Of a DNA stretch of 64,000 nucleotides, positions 43,106 through 55,938 are shown piece after piece. Under the pieces are notes generated by a model. That model saw only the letters and a program-made list of their open reading frames with translations, searched no databases and was not told the origin of the DNA. This DNA comes from Siphonodentalium dalli. Its lineage: Eukaryota; Mollusca; Scaphopoda; Gadilida; Siphonodentaliidae. The translations under genes and the position numbers were made by a program. The DNA lies in the NCBI GenBank assembly GCA_032622095.1, contig CP136065.1, positions 150,107,577 to 150,171,576 on the forward strand, in the 5' to 3' direction. Position 1 is the first letter of the stretch, and the number at the start of each line of letters is the position of its first letter.

Positions 43106-44008
43106 CAGGGAAAATATTGTTTTGTCGAGGTACTGAGGTGTGTTCTGTGATTAATTGTGATTCGGACTGTACTTTTAAGTCTATTATTCTCAATGGAAGG
43201 GGAATAACTCTATCACTTAGTATGAATTCTGATGCATTCTGGGTTGACAAAGGGGAAGTCTTGGAATGATTCTGAGAATCTTTATCACTTGGTGGACACT
43301 ACAAGGCCACAGCTGTTCCATATTCTGGTGGAATATATATATTTTTGGTTATTCATCCAAATGGTATATAATATGGGATATGTTGTGTACAATGTAATCT
43401 GGTCATTCGAAAATTAAGTGGGCCTTTAATGCCAAAAACACTAACATTTGAATTTGGCACCCAACTAAGCTCATTTGGCATCCAAGTTTGTCACCAAGAG
43501 TAGCTCAATAATTTTGTTATATTTGGAGAGCATTTAGATCTGCAGTCAGGTTACACCATGCAAGTGAATAATAACTTGTGTTTGCAAGTGATTCCTGAAT
43601 CTAAGTAGTTAGGTTTCATTGAAAACCAGGCTCTTGACAAGAAAACTGTAAAAATGCCTTATTAGCTGCCACAAAACTTATTTTCCATTTTTTATTTCTA
43701 TTATGTTTTATATTACATAAATTATTTTTCTATTTAATGTCTGTGTTTACTGTCCACCTTTTGTCAGATGTCCCAAAACTTGCATTATTCATTTGTAGCG
43801 AGTGGATTTCATCTGTAGGATTGCATTTATCATAATGTTCAATGTTACAGAATCTCTGTGTTGTAATGCATTGCCAAAGTGTGTAATGTAAAATGCAGAC
43901 AATGCAACAGACCAACACAATGCAAGAGCAGGGTTCATATGCCAGTCTGAAATCCTGGAAAGTTTTGGTATTTAAAAAAAAGGTCAGGGTCATTTCAGGA
44001 GTATTGAG

Positions 44009-44176
44009 CCCTTTCTGTACTAAATGGATTTTCTCGCCCTGTTATAACAGAATACATTGGAATGGTCTATTATTTACTTGGATGGGTTTTCAGGAAAAAT
44101 AAGCAGAGGACAGATAATACAAGTATAGAAAGAGTCCTATAGTAATTTGTTAACTTATTATCTGAACATTTCCTAC
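44009..44176 (+). mobile_element. partial CCCTTT MITE
   Basis: CCCTTTCTGTACTAAATGG starts the copy, and TTATTATCTGAACATTTCCT ends it. No TTAA remains at the left. At 44178-44213 a small fragment of the other TTAA family follows (GGTCTCGGACTAAATTGC). Confidence 0.6.
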
Positions 44177-44806
44177 GACGGTCTCGGACTAAATTGCAGA
44201 TGAAGATGGATCAAGTACGTTAATCCAGAGTATGTGACGCGGCCAGTGCTCGCTCTGTAACACCTCGTGAAAATATCGCGAACGCTACGGGAATTGACGA
44301 GATCTAATTTCAGACGATGTTTGCAGTACCTGTTTTTGTTGTTCTGTGGAGTACATGTGTGAATAATTCAATAATAAGTAAGTATCATGTTTTATTTAGA
44401 GAATAATTATTTTCTTCATGTTTGGTTGCATGTTTTGATTGTAATTAGTTAATGTTTTCTGACCGAAGAAACGTTAAATCGATGGCTTTATTCGACGAAT
44501 GTTCTCGTTGTTTTGATTGTCAACGAACAAGGGGAAAATGCGGACATTTAGTTTTTCTTCAATTAAATAAACGCAATTAGCCATGTGGTATAAATTATGC
44601 ACTCCTAGGGTTTGTTAATAGTTGACTTTCAAAAAAATGTCGGTTACGTTCACGAAACTGCAAAACCTTTACCTAAGTATCAATAGATCGGTTGTGTATC
44701 CTATTTTCGACTTATTTTTTAGTAGGAATAGGTGGGCCCTGTCTAATCACAAAAAAGGTAGATTACTTAATATAAATTCCACCAGACAAGTTTTTTTGTG
44801 TTCATA

Positions 44807-45793
44807 AGGCCAAACTTTGTTATTTTTCTGCTTTACGGATTTTTTTAACCTTGTTTTGGTAGGGTCGGTCGGAAAAAAAAATAAAAATAAAAATGATTGA
44901 ATCATTTTTTTTTTTTGACATTCGCTAAGGTGGTAACTGTGTCTTTATAATTATCTGTCAGTCATTTATTGAGAACACTTTTTGGATGTATATCACAAAA
45001 TTCAAATCCAGTACTATTATTTGAAACATTGCTCAGATTATTGAATAATATTGAAAAATACAGAAATAAAGGGTTTGTTTTTGTTCAACATTTTAATTAT
45101 TGAATAAATGGACTCCCCTATTTAGTTATAATGTATACATTGAAAAAGTCCATTATTCATCTGGATGGATGTCATGGAAAAATAAGTAGCCGACAGATAA
45201 TATATTTGCAGAAGGATTCCTATTAATTAGTTGGTGGGAAATGTTCAGATAATAAGTTTAGAACTTGTTGAACTTATTATCTGAACATTTCCTAAGGAAT
45301 CTACTTGTCTGGTCAATGAGTATTTAGTATAGAGAGGGTTAATACACACAAGGGAATGATGAGATTAGTAGTAGTGATAAAAAGTGAATGTGTAACTTGA
45401 GCAAACCCACATACTCATTAGTTTGTCATTCCTATCTAAGAAACCTTGTGGACTGTTATTGGTCTTCAGTCATAAAAATCACCATAAATTCCCAGGAATA
45501 CAAAATGTATTCTAAAGGCCATTTAAAGTTTTAAAGAGATGTCAAGATTTATAGAAAGCATAAAGGTTTCATCTTGGATGTAGTTAAAAGTAATTAAAGC
45601 CAGAGATATCTATAGTTGGTGTGTCCTATGCATCTTTTAATCAGTGAAATGTGGTTAGATAATTTGTTACTGATAAGCAGAGACAGCTGTCGGCTGTGAA
45701 AATAAAAATTATATTTGATTTTTATTTCCTTGTTGGGCCACATAAATCAGGGTCGGCGGATCCGTAAAGCAGTAAAATAAAAAAGTTTGGCCT
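44807..45793. mobile_element. TIR element with AGGCCAAACTTTGTTATTTT ends
   Basis: AGGCCAAACTTTGTTATTTT...CTGCTTTACGGAT at the left is mirrored by GGATCCGTAAAGCAGTAAAA and TAAAAAAGTTTGGCCT at the right, about 37 bp of inverted repeat. A CCCTTT/TTAA MITE is nested inside. No transposase. Class not assigned. Confidence 0.7.
45098..45338 (-). mobile_element. CCCTTT/TTAA MITE nested in the 44807 element
   Basis: Inverted relative to 16106. GTCAATGAGTATTTAGTATA and GAGAGGG lead into TTAA at 45339-45342, and GAACTTATTATCTGAACATT is shared. An extra inverted GGAAATGTTCAGATAATAAG lies next to it. Confidence 0.65.
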
Positions 45794-47479
45794 AAGATAG
45801 TATTCCTGCAATCTAAGCAGTTTCGGTTTGATCTTGCATTAAATTACCAAAAATTACTTATGCAAAGTTTCTAACAATTTCGCCAGACGCAATGAAAAAT
45901 GCCGCGGCACTCCATACATTGAATGGCGATTCACTGGACAAATTTAACAGAACCCAGTTGCCAATTTAGCTTTACATAATATTGGAAAATTGGTATAGTG
46001 CCGTGGAATTAACTTAAATGTGTCTTATATTATAATAATTATGATAAACACACATTTAGCCCAATCTTGCAAGTTTATTTGAGTTATTTTCATTAGTAGT
46101 TGTGCTTCACATAATTATGTTAAATGGTCAAAGCGTTTTGACAATATTGTTACAAATGTCACACTTATACTATTACTCAATTCATAAGTACTAGTATGGT
46201 GTGAATATTTTTACAACAGACTAACATAGAGTTCATAATTTCATATTGAGATAACAATGGACTGTTAGCATTGTTTCACTTCTCAAAACGAAGCCAGTTG
46301 CCAAATATGTAATGGGTATTAAAGACAATGTTTTTCCTTTCGGTGAAAAATGATATCAATTTGTACTTCACACATGCTAAAATGATTATGTAACTAAATG
46401 AAATTTAGAAGTGCGGTATATATGTCACATATCTATCCTCATGCGTATTGGTGTTTTATTCCAAACTTGAAGATTATGTCACTTTATCACATTGCTGTAA
46501 TATGTGTTTATTTTTCCAGATGGCGAAACTTGAAAAGCGTAAGAAGATTACCATGAACAAGAAGCTTGCACGAATGATTTTCTATATGAATGTCGCATCT
46601 CACAGCTGATGGGAGCCTATTCGCAATAAAACAATGTCTTGATCTTTTCTTCACTTTACCCCTTTCATATAACATTGAAATTATTTTTTTGGAGGAAAAG
46701 TCACCATAAAACAACATAATGTCACTCATCTCATCCCAAGCAACAAACTCCTGGTAGGGCATTTTAATAAACTACTGAGATGACTTACACATATGGGATC
46801 AGAACATGAATATGGTGTTCCAGATTTTGAATAGGCGCCTTTTGTTTTCATTACAAATTTTTATCATTGTCACTCCCCCTGCTGGAATTATTGAGGTTGA
46901 CAAATAGCCACTATAATATAATAGAATGGGTTGATTATAAGTAGGTGTAATTGGGGATGTTTAAAGCTATTAGGAATTTGGAGATGTTTACTCAAATCAC
47001 CCATATTAGACAATGATCATGTAACACCTATCCACAGAGTAGGGGCTTATGTTGGGAGGAAGCAATTAGTCATAATAGATAATTAATTTCATCACCGCCG
47101 TCGGCAAAACAAACAAAGCGTCTGTTGTGGAATGGCGGCCCTTTGTTGAAATGAATTGAAATAAGTAATATAAGTTATATCTTGACAGCCTTGACAATAA
47201 TGGCTAATACTGATACGGAGATCATAATTAATTGCACACATGATTAACAATACGATGCTATAATTGCTATTAAAATAAAAGAAGACGTAAACATGATGAT
47301 TTGTTTGGCATATTACGCTCATGTAATGCTCTGATAATATTAAACCCACGTACAAATGTTTGGTTTTGTTTTATTTCATTAATATTTGTGGTTAAGACTA
47401 CGATAATTGTCGTGGATATCACCATGTTGTTTATGCAATTGCCATTAGAAACCGCAGTCTCGTGCAATCACACCCGCTT
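45794..47479. other. intergenic, almost nothing recognised
   Basis: AT-rich. The only gene-like object is a splice acceptor followed by a 29-codon frame and AATAAA at 46520-46630, discussed in the findings. Confidence 0.4.
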
Positions 47480-47559
47480 TAAAACGGAACAAAAGAGTTC
47501 GCGATCTATTGCAAGATCTCGCTCCCGTTGCGCATACTGTAAAATGAAGGTACATGGAT

Positions 47560-47760
47560 GGATAACACTAAAATAAAGTAGCTTTGGGTGTCAGATATTT
47601 GACAATCCAGCCAAATTTCGTTTAAAAAAATGTTGATACACATTTTGGGCAATTTTATACTTTTGTTGACTGGCTAGCATTATTTTTGGGCAATCAATTC
47701 TGATAACTGAAGTGGCATTTAAAAAAATATTGTTGTTGGAATCTGATTTTTTTTTTGATC
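47560..47760 (+). mobile_element. TTAA foldback MITE, fragment
   Basis: GTGTCAGATATTTGACAATC, TTGACTGGCTAGCATTATTT and ATATTGTTGTTGGAATCTGA match 21120-21300 of copy 3. Both termini are missing. Confidence 0.6.
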
Positions 47761-48700
47761 AAATATCGGAAATGATCTTTGGAATAAATTGGATAACTAG
47801 AAGTAATCTGGAACAAAGATCCATATGAAGTTTAGTGATGATCGGATGAGTGATGTCACCTGTAGGGTGTGCTAACAGAAATTGTTGAAGGACAGATGTG
47901 TGGTCCAGAAAATATTCGGTATTCATAATCATATTCGATTCGAGAATCGGCACTGAATATCTAGCGGAATATCTTAAATTATTTTTGGCTACGTTTCAAC
48001 GGTTTCACCTGTCAGAATGAACTGGTTATCGGCGCAATCGGGAAGGAATGTGTCCGATATTAATACTTATTGTCTTCCCGGCAGTATATGAGGTCACAGG
48101 GCATTAGTGTCCAACGTCATTCTCGCTAAACATTGTGGTATATGAAGACCACTAATTCAGCCTTTCATCAAACAATCGCGTAAACGAAACTTTTTAATTA
48201 TAATTCTGCTGTCCGTTTCCGATTCCATGTATAACGTTTGCAGTTCTAAAAATAAACTGGGATGCCTTTGTGAAGTTTCCGATTATCAGATGCATATACT
48301 TTATTTTCGAATTGGTGTGTTAGGACTACCACCTAAGTTTTTTTTGTATTGAAATTGAATTATGTTTATAATGTTATGTATACACTTGTGTGAATCACTC
48401 CCAATCTCACACCTACTAGATGTTCATGCATCAGTTGTATTTTGTTCTGAGCATATTATACGTGATCACAGATTAGGTATTGAGGAAAACTGAGTAACTA
48501 CGACATAGCCTACATGTAGGTTAGCCTTCTCATCGATAAAGATAAATGAAAGTGTCAATGACACTGTAGCTCAACTTAGGTAGGGGAATAATTTAATGGT
48601 TGACAGTAAATGGAGGAATAGGAAAGGTGCTAATTGAAATGTCTAAGTAAGACTAGATGTACATATCAATATCAACATTCATGACAGGTTTCATAATGAT
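47761..48700 (-). repeat. inverted fragments of the CACCCTACAGG repeat family
   Basis: GATCCATATGAAGTTTAGTG, GATGAGTGATGTCACCTGTAG and GTGTGC at 47817-47872 mirror 5806-5870. AAGTGTCAATGACACTGTAG at 48552 onward mirrors the end of the 3015-3640 copy. Between them (47900-48540) nothing was recognised. Confidence 0.55.
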
Positions 48701-50225
48701 CGGATCAGTGATGATGGTGTGCCAAAGGATTTAGTGATGCAAAGAGTAAATTCTAAAATGGCCACCGGCAGCCATGTTTTTTTCCAAATTGACCCAAAAT
48801 GACCTGTTCCCATCTACAGCCTTTACAAATCTCATAATGATCTGATCAAAGGTACGACCCGAAGCCTGTGCCAAAGGATTTAGTCATGCAAAGAGTAAAA
48901 TCCAAGATGACTGCTGGCGGCCATGTTTTTCGGCTGAACGACCCCAAAATCACTCGTTTCCCATCTACATGTCATTGTTAACATCCATGACAAATTTCAT
49001 GAAGTTCCGACCAAAGCTACGACCTGTAGCCCGCACCAAAGGATTTAGTCATGCAAAGAGTAAAATCCAATATGGCTGCTGGTGGACATGTTTTTTAGCC
49101 AAACGACCCCAAAATCACTCGTTCCCATCTACATGTTAATATTAACATCCATGACAAATATCATGATGATCAGACGAACAGTACGACCTGTAGCCCGCGC
49201 CAATGGATTGAATTTTGAAATCCAAGATGGCCGCCAGCGGCCATGTTTTTTGGCCGTATGACCCCAAAATGACTCGTTACCATCTACATGTCAATATCAA
49301 CATTCATGACAAATTTCATAAAGATCAGACCAAAGGTACGACCTGTAGCCCGCGCCAAAGGATTTAGTCATGCAAAGAGTAAAATCCAAGATGGCTGCTG
49401 GCGGCCATGTTTTTTGGCGGAACGACTCGTACCCATCTACTTGTCATTGTTAACATCCATGACAAATTTCATGAAGTTCCGACCAAAGCTACAACCTGTA
49501 GCCCGCGCCAAAGGATTTAGTCATGCAAAGAGTAAAATCCAAGATGGCTGCTGGTGGCCACGTTTTTTGGCCGAACGACCCCAAAATGACTCGTTCCCAT
49601 CTACATGTCAATATTAACATCCATGACAAATTTCATGACGATCAGACGAACAGTACGGCATGTAGCCCGCGCCAATGGATTGAATTTTGAAATCCAAGAT
49701 GGCCACCAGCGGCCATGTTTTTTGGCCGAATGACCCCAAAATGACTCGTTCCCATCTACATGTCAATTTCCACATTCATGACAAATTTCATAAAGATCAG
49801 ACCAAAGGTACGACCTGTAGCCCGCGCCAAAGGATTTAGTCATGCAAAGAGTAAAATACAAGATGGCTGCTGACGGCCATGTTTTTTGACCGAACGACCC
49901 CAAAATCACTCCTTCCCATCTACATGTCAATATTAACATCCATGACAAATTTCATGATGATCAGACGAACAGTACGACCTGTAGCCCGCGCCAATGGATT
50001 GAATTTTGAAATCCAAGATGGCCGCCAGCGGCCATGTTTTTTGGCCGAATGACTCCAAAATGACTCGTTCCCATCTACATGTCAATGTCAACATTCATGA
50101 CAAATTTCATAAAGGTCAGACCAAAGGTACGACCTGTAGCCCGCGCCAAAGGAAATTGTTGACGGACACACGGACGCCAAACCATGGCAATAGCTCAAAC
50201 TTACAAAGTAAGTTGAGCTAAAAAT
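48690..50225 (+). repeat. nine-unit tandem array, 149-165 bp period, AAGATGGCNGCC motifs
   Basis: A CCATGTTTTTT core recurs at about 48772, 48921, 49086, 49241, 49405, 49558, 49713, 49877 and 50032 (steps 149, 165, 155, 164, 153, 155, 164, 155). Units are of two kinds: CAAAGGATTTAGTCATGCAA and CAATGGATTGAATTTTGAAA, in a partly alternating order. Most contain AAGATGGC(C/T)GC. The array ends with GACGGACACACGGACGCC and GAGCTAAAAA, an end shared with 52080-52145. Confidence 0.9.
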
Positions 50226-50639
50226 GATCGATTAAGAACAGTTTGTTGGATATTAATTTAGTTTTCGTTTCGGGCAGACTTCCGTGTTTTCATGTCATTT
50301 ATTTCCCCAATACGAAACAATGGCCAATTTTAGATTTATTATTTGCAAACAAATGCATAGAATGTATGAATGTTCTTGGTTCAAAAGGTATTTCATAAGA
50401 TGCGTGATTTATAAGTGGCCAGAGTGGGTCGCTCAACAACATGCCATGTGCAACAGGTTATCTACCATTCCATTCCTGTACCAGGTTTAAACATCATATG
50501 TTCTATTGAAATCGCTACCTCTAGCCATTGTTGGAGATTCAATTTGCGAATAGTATGCACTATTTGATATTCAATTCGATCATATTTGAATATTTGCAGG
50601 ACCCTAGATGCATGGACTCCAACCCATGGCAATAGCTCT

Positions 50640-50880
50640 AACTTGACTTTGTAAAGTTAAGCTAATAACAAGAGCAAAAATATGCCCATGGTAATTCCAA
50701 CAAAGAGCCATAACTCTGGTGAAAATTTGCGAACCCAAATTCGAACTTGACCTGTAGTTTGTGCTATTAAAACCAAATACCGAATTTCATTCCATTCAAA
50801 AAGTTGTCATCTGGAAATGAAAAACACGAACCGACGGACAGACAGACCAATAGCATAATAGTTAATATTATAATATGTTA
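50640..50880 (-). repeat. inverted copy of the AGCGATGCTC repeat
   Basis: AGCCATAACTCTGGTGAAAAT, ACCCAAATTCGAACTTGACC and GACGGACAGACAGACCAATA mirror 20535-20740. Confidence 0.55.
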
Positions 50881-51099
50881 ATAACTCACGTTTTTTATAA
50901 CCAGCATATAAAAATTACGAGGAATAACTCTAGAACAGAGAATGATCACGGTAAACATTCATACCAAATTTCATTGGGATCTGATAACACATGGCCGAGA
51001 TATTTTAGTACAAATGGTGAAAAAAACCACATAAATAAATAATAGAATAACTCTAGAATAGAAATGTACAACACTATTCACACTCCTTTGCATAACGGG

Positions 51100-51240
51100 A
51101 TAGCAGTTCCCCAGTTGAAGTTGGTGATGTTCACCCATTGGGTCACCTCAATTATGCATTTTATCTTCTGTAAATTAGGGGATTAACTTCTCAGAAGGGA
51201 AAAAGTAACTAACAAGACAGTCAATGACTGGAGACGCCCA
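51100..51240 (+). repeat. dispersed repeat TTGGTGATGTTCACCCATT
   Basis: Near copy of 39636-39745, with AGTTCCCCAGTTGAAG and CAGAAGGGAAAAAGTAACTA blocks. Confidence 0.65.
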
Positions 51241-51394
51241 CCTACTGTAAAGACTGAGAAGAAAGGGACTTTGAAGACTAACACAGTCAGTAATTGTCAA
51301 AATAAGTTAAGACAAGTAGTTCTAAACAGGGACATACATGTAGCTAGGGAAAAATGTTTGAGTCATCCTGGCTTGGATGAATTATATTTAAAAA

Positions 51395-51650
51395 CAAGAG
51401 TGGAAAGGGTTAAATAAACAATACCAAAATCCATACAGATGGAGAACGTGCTAAGAAAGACCTAGGTAAGAAATAGGAGGCAGGTCAGAAGAACTTTTTT
51501 TGACTTAGATACATCAGATAGCATTTGTGTGCAGGGTTAATTATTTTCTAAACTGATCAACCAATCGATACCAAAAACTATACAGGTGAGGGGTGTGTCA
51601 TTATAAACCTACATATCAAATATGAACACAATCAAACAAAAATATGTACC
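51395..51650 (-). repeat. inverted fragment of the pearl-like element
   Basis: CAATACCAAAATCCATACAG, GGTAAGAAATAGGAGGCAG and ACTATACAGGTGAGGGGTGT are reverse complements of 18230-18460 and 35220-35560. Confidence 0.65.
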
Positions 51651-52140
51651 TGACTCTGCCCCTATTTGACCCAATTTGAACAAATCTGAACCCCAGTCAC
51701 CCAATGTCCCTCCGTACCAAATATAAGCTAAATCGACCCAATGTTTTCTGAAAAGAAGTCATTTTAAGAATTACTATGGAGGAATAGAGTTATGGCCCTG
51801 GTTTCTCAACTAATCAACTTGGTGACCTCATTTGAACAAATCTTAATGCGAGTCACCTAGGGAATATCCACACCATATTTGAACCCATTGGGCCTTATAG
51901 TTCTGGAAAAGAAGTCGTTATAAGAATTACTATGGAGGAATAGAGTTGTGGCCCTGCTTTCTCAACTAATTGACCTGATGACCTCTTTTGAACAAATCTG
52001 AATGTGATTCACCTAGGGAACATCCACACCAAATATGAACACATTCCGTCTTACGGTTCGGGACGAGAAGATGATTCTTGACAGACGGACGAGGAGTGAT
52101 GACTATAGCTCCACCGGAGACTTCGTCTCAGGTGAGCTAA
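51651..52140 (+). repeat. tandem repeat, 156-bp period, ending GTGAGCTAAAAA
   Basis: GAAGTC followed by AAGAATTACTATGGAGGAATAGAGTT recurs at 51755 and 51911, with CCAAATATGAAC-like blocks between. A GACAGACGGACGAGGAGTGATGA end and CAGGTGAGCTAAAAA close it, as at 50225. Confidence 0.7.
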
Positions 52141-52169
52141 AAACAATGTTAATTTGAGACTAGATACAG

Positions 52170-52300
52170 AAGATGAGGCCAAGCAGAATGAGGTCCCAGA
52201 GGGTGAATTTGGTGATGCTATGCAGGATAGCATCATTAAATTCACCCTCTGGGGACCTTATTATGCATATGACAGACAATATTTACGGGCTTGCTCCTGA
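52170..52300. mobile_element. palindromic MITE (AGAGGGTGAATTT type), copy 3
   Basis: GCAGAATGAGGTCCCAGAGG, TTGGTGATGCTA and the mirrored ATAGCATCATTAAATTCACC make a compact hairpin. GACAGACA-ATATTTACGGGCTTG at the right is the outer end. Confidence 0.65.
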
Positions 52301-53089
52301 ATATCCATTCCAAATTTCATTGAGATACAACAATCAGTGGCTGAAATATCTGATCAGACAAATAGACTGATGCATGAAATCCAGGATACCGTCCAATCAT
52401 TTGGAGGTATAATTAAATAATAGTGAGGAGTGAAACTATAAATTTATTGAACCATGATAGATTTAACAGCAATACAAAGAGATCATGAACAGTGTAACTT
52501 ATGAAAAAGGAGGAACACAAACAACATCAACACAAAACAAAACGTTGTAAATAGAATTCATTCATACAAACCTCTTGACATATTAAACAATTAATGAAAT
52601 GACATGCATAATTCTAATTATTTCTGTAGATATTTTCTTGCAAATGAGAAACCTGTCTTAGTTAGAATACAACAACAATTGTTGGCCAGAGGGGGTTAAA
52701 ATGGTGCTCCCTCAGCAAGAGCATCGCTGGGGAGTGGCTAAATACACCTGTTAGTTTACTTGTAAAGTTGTTGTTAAATCAGGTTTTAAATTGAATAAAA
52801 GGTCGCAGACCCCTGAAACGAGGTGGGTTTTTGGGACATTGTATTTTTTTTAAATCGAAGTAAAATTCTGGCAAAAATTTTACTCCAACTTGACGATGAC
52901 ATGCGAGTTCTGAAAGGTGAACCACACACAAAAATTAAGAGATTCTTTGGAAGATTGCTGAAGTTATAATTTGGACAATGCAAAAAAATGCTTTCTAAAT
53001 CGAAAAAAGGGACATAACTCCATCAAAAATTATATTAGATAGTGGTCAAGTTACCATCTGGACAACCCGAAAACAGCAATTTCTAAGCT

Positions 53090-53460
53090 GAACAAGAGCA
53101 TCGCTAGGGCATGGCAAAATATGCCCGTGGTAATACCAACCAAGGCCAAAACTCTGGTAAAAATTGGCGGGTTGGAACCCAAATTCGAACTATGTATTTT
53201 GGGCTAGTAAACTCACATAACAAGTTTCATTCCATTCAGTTTACTTACTAAAGTTATCATCTGGACACGGATATTGAATGCAAATTCAAACAAAAAGGGC
53301 CATATAAACTGATGAAAATTGGCATGCAGAACCCAAATTCTAACTTGACATTATTCTGTGCTGGCAAATTTCATTCCATTCAGTTGAGAGTATCTTAAGT
53401 TATTATCCGGAAACCAAAAGCGAACAGCCAGACCAATAACATAATATGTCCTGGTATTTA
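53090..53460 (-). repeat. inverted copies of the AGCGATGCTC repeat
   Basis: AACAAGAGCATCGCTAGGGC starts the copy. ACTCTGGTAAAAATTGGCG, GGAACCCAAATTCGAACTAT and ATTCCATTCAGTTTACTTAC follow. A second diverged unit lies at 53290-53440 and weaker ones at 52720 and 53620. Confidence 0.55.
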
Positions 53461-53779
53461 ATCATCGGACCCTGATAAAATTTGAAATTTGCCTGCTTCT
53501 TCTCAAATGTGAACAAGCTACCAAATATTTAGAAATTCGGTTCAATATTGCTCAAGTTATCATGTGGACGCATGCAATCACAGACTGACAGACATGCTGA
53601 TTATAATAGTCCTCAGGGGACAAAAAGGGCTGTAACTCATGTAGAAATAATTGGATGGAAACCATATTCGTACTTGGTCTGTATTTTTGGCTGATAAACA
53701 CACATACTAACTGGTTCTGATCAAATAATCCAAACTGGAGTTATCAGTCGAAATCCAAAATTTTTAACAGACATAACAA

Positions 53780-55930
53780 CTGTCTGTCTGAAAAGCTCAG
53801 TCAATTTTGCTATACAGCATTGTTTACAGGTTGTAATAAATTATGAAAATGTATAAAAAGTAATACATATGTATTGTTGAAGAAAACAATGAAGCTAAAA
53901 CAAAATAAATATTCTGTTTCTCAGACACCTGCCTTCCCAGTGAAAATTCCCCTGGGTACTTTTTAAACAAAGTGTACAAACTTGACATTAACATACTATT
54001 TACGCGATATTTATTATTGGTATAAGAACAAAATATGACTATATTTTAATATTCTTTCTGTTTATGGCAGCTTTTACTGGTGTGACTATTTTAACAACAC
54101 ACCCACTGCAAAGGCCACCGTGCCTAAAAGTTATATAGAACAATCGGACTATAAGATTTTTATTCAATAACCCTATTGTTATTTCAAACAGCAATGTAAA
54201 CATAGGTTATAATATGAAAATAAACAACTTTATTCACCTTCTACCCCTCTCTACTATGTATATAAAGCCCATCATATAAACCACACCTCTATCCTCTACT
54301 AGACAGATAAACTTAATAATATGCGAGGAAGATAGGTTACAAGAACTTGGGCCAGTTAACCCCCAGCAGTTTGTGAGTGACGTCACTGGGTCGCAATAAC
54401 ATTATAGAACATCGTTAGAACGGACATCCACAACCTATTTTCATGCAATCTGTGGTGACACCTTTCTTAAAGATCAAATGATGTGCCCCAAAATGCACTC
54501 AAATAGAATTTTTCAATGTTCAGTTGCTGAAGTCTATAACTTGATTAAGCAATTGGCAGTTTGTTACTATAAAGTATACGATATTCTTCCGTGAGCTGGT
54601 GCATTTTCAATGCCAATCTTGGTGCTAGTGCTACTGATAAAGTTCAGACTTTCAATTCATTAATAAGTTAAAAGCACAAACATCTAAATTCACATGACTG
54701 CTATACCGGTACACTGCATTTTTAGATTTGAACGTTACACGAATCATTTAGATTTTATTAGAAATTACACCATGCTATGATATTTTTCCGGCATAGTTAT
54801 TTATAATGTGGACTATTTCGCGATGCAGTCGTATGAATACAAAACTGTTTCATAATTAAGTAGTCTCTAATATACAGATAAAGTCGCTAAGTAGGTCATC
54901 GCTTCTCTATAAGGAGCTTGTGAATTTTGCGAAATTTTTGGACAAAAACTACAATAAAATACGTTTAAATTTGTTCGGTGGATAAACAGAACATCTGCAT
55001 AGTGTAGCTGAATAGAGAATTTATTTTTGCTTGTTTGTGGGCATCTATTCGGTGAGGCTGTATTCAGCTACACTATGCGGATATTCTCTATGCCTGATGC
55101 TATTGAAAATAAATTTGTCTGAGAAACATAACACTTATTTTTGTGACATAATGGAATGTTCAATGAATTGCATGTTGAAGCACCGAAATCAAGACTATTC
55201 TCTGAAACTCATATAAATGAGTGGCACATTGATATTTGAATAATTGCTGATTTTGTATGCATTGTCTCCCTAGAAGGGATGTTTGCCAACATAACTGGGC
55301 AAAAAGTTATTGATTCTGTCAACAGTCTTTTTTTAAAACTTTCTAAATAGTAAACAAGTGAACTAATCTGAGCTACATTTCTCAGCGAGTACACATAATA
55401 ACATAATAAGGATAAAGACTCTGTCATGATGAACCAATGATGATTATTTAATTTATTGATTATTTTCAAACAATATACAGCAGCATTAAGTGATAAATTA
55501 TAACTGACAACTTGGACACTAATCCCTGTACTATGTAGCAAGCGTATTTTAAATAGTGAAAACCATAACACAAACAAATTTAATCCCAAGGTCCTTGAGC
55601 CAATGACAAAAGTTATTGTAGATTGGATAAGTTGGACAGATAAGACACAGTTAAAAATATCTTTGTTTCTATACTATCAAATATCTTTGTTTATAGAATC
55701 GGTACTATTAATTTAATTAAATTTTAAAACGTTTGCAGATATCTGTCACTCTAGGTAACAGAAAAACATGGTTTCCACATGTTTTATGTATTATTTTTGG
55801 GTGTTTCACCTTGTCTGGAAATGAACCAAAATATTTCTCTGAGAGATCAATAAACATTTTTGAACAGGAAAGTCTTTTGTGGGAGGTATGGTCACGGGAA
55901 ACTAAGTATATTTTATTATGACCAAATCTA
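53780..55930. other. AT-rich stretch, no gene recognised
   Basis: No coding exon or element was recognised, apart from an imperfect hairpin at 54990-55085 (CATAGTGTAGCTGAATAGAG against TATTCAGCTACACTATGCG). Part of it could be 3' untranslated sequence of the minus-strand MXRA7-like gene. This is unproven. Confidence 0.4.
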
Positions 55931-55938
55931 GATAACTA

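Noticed and set aside
49288-49617. 109-codon frame with an internal duplication (GFSHAKSKIQDGCW twice)
   Set aside because: It is a translation of two units of the 155-164 bp tandem array. The duplication is explained by the DNA repeat.
55209-55589. 126-codon minus-strand frame
   Set aside because: AT-rich, no family resemblance, no splice or start context beyond chance. It may be untranslated sequence of the MXRA7-like gene.
55733-55921. 62-codon frame starting near a TTTGCAG acceptor
   Set aside because: No family match, and the only nearby donor (GTAACA) would give a 16-nt exon. Considered chance.
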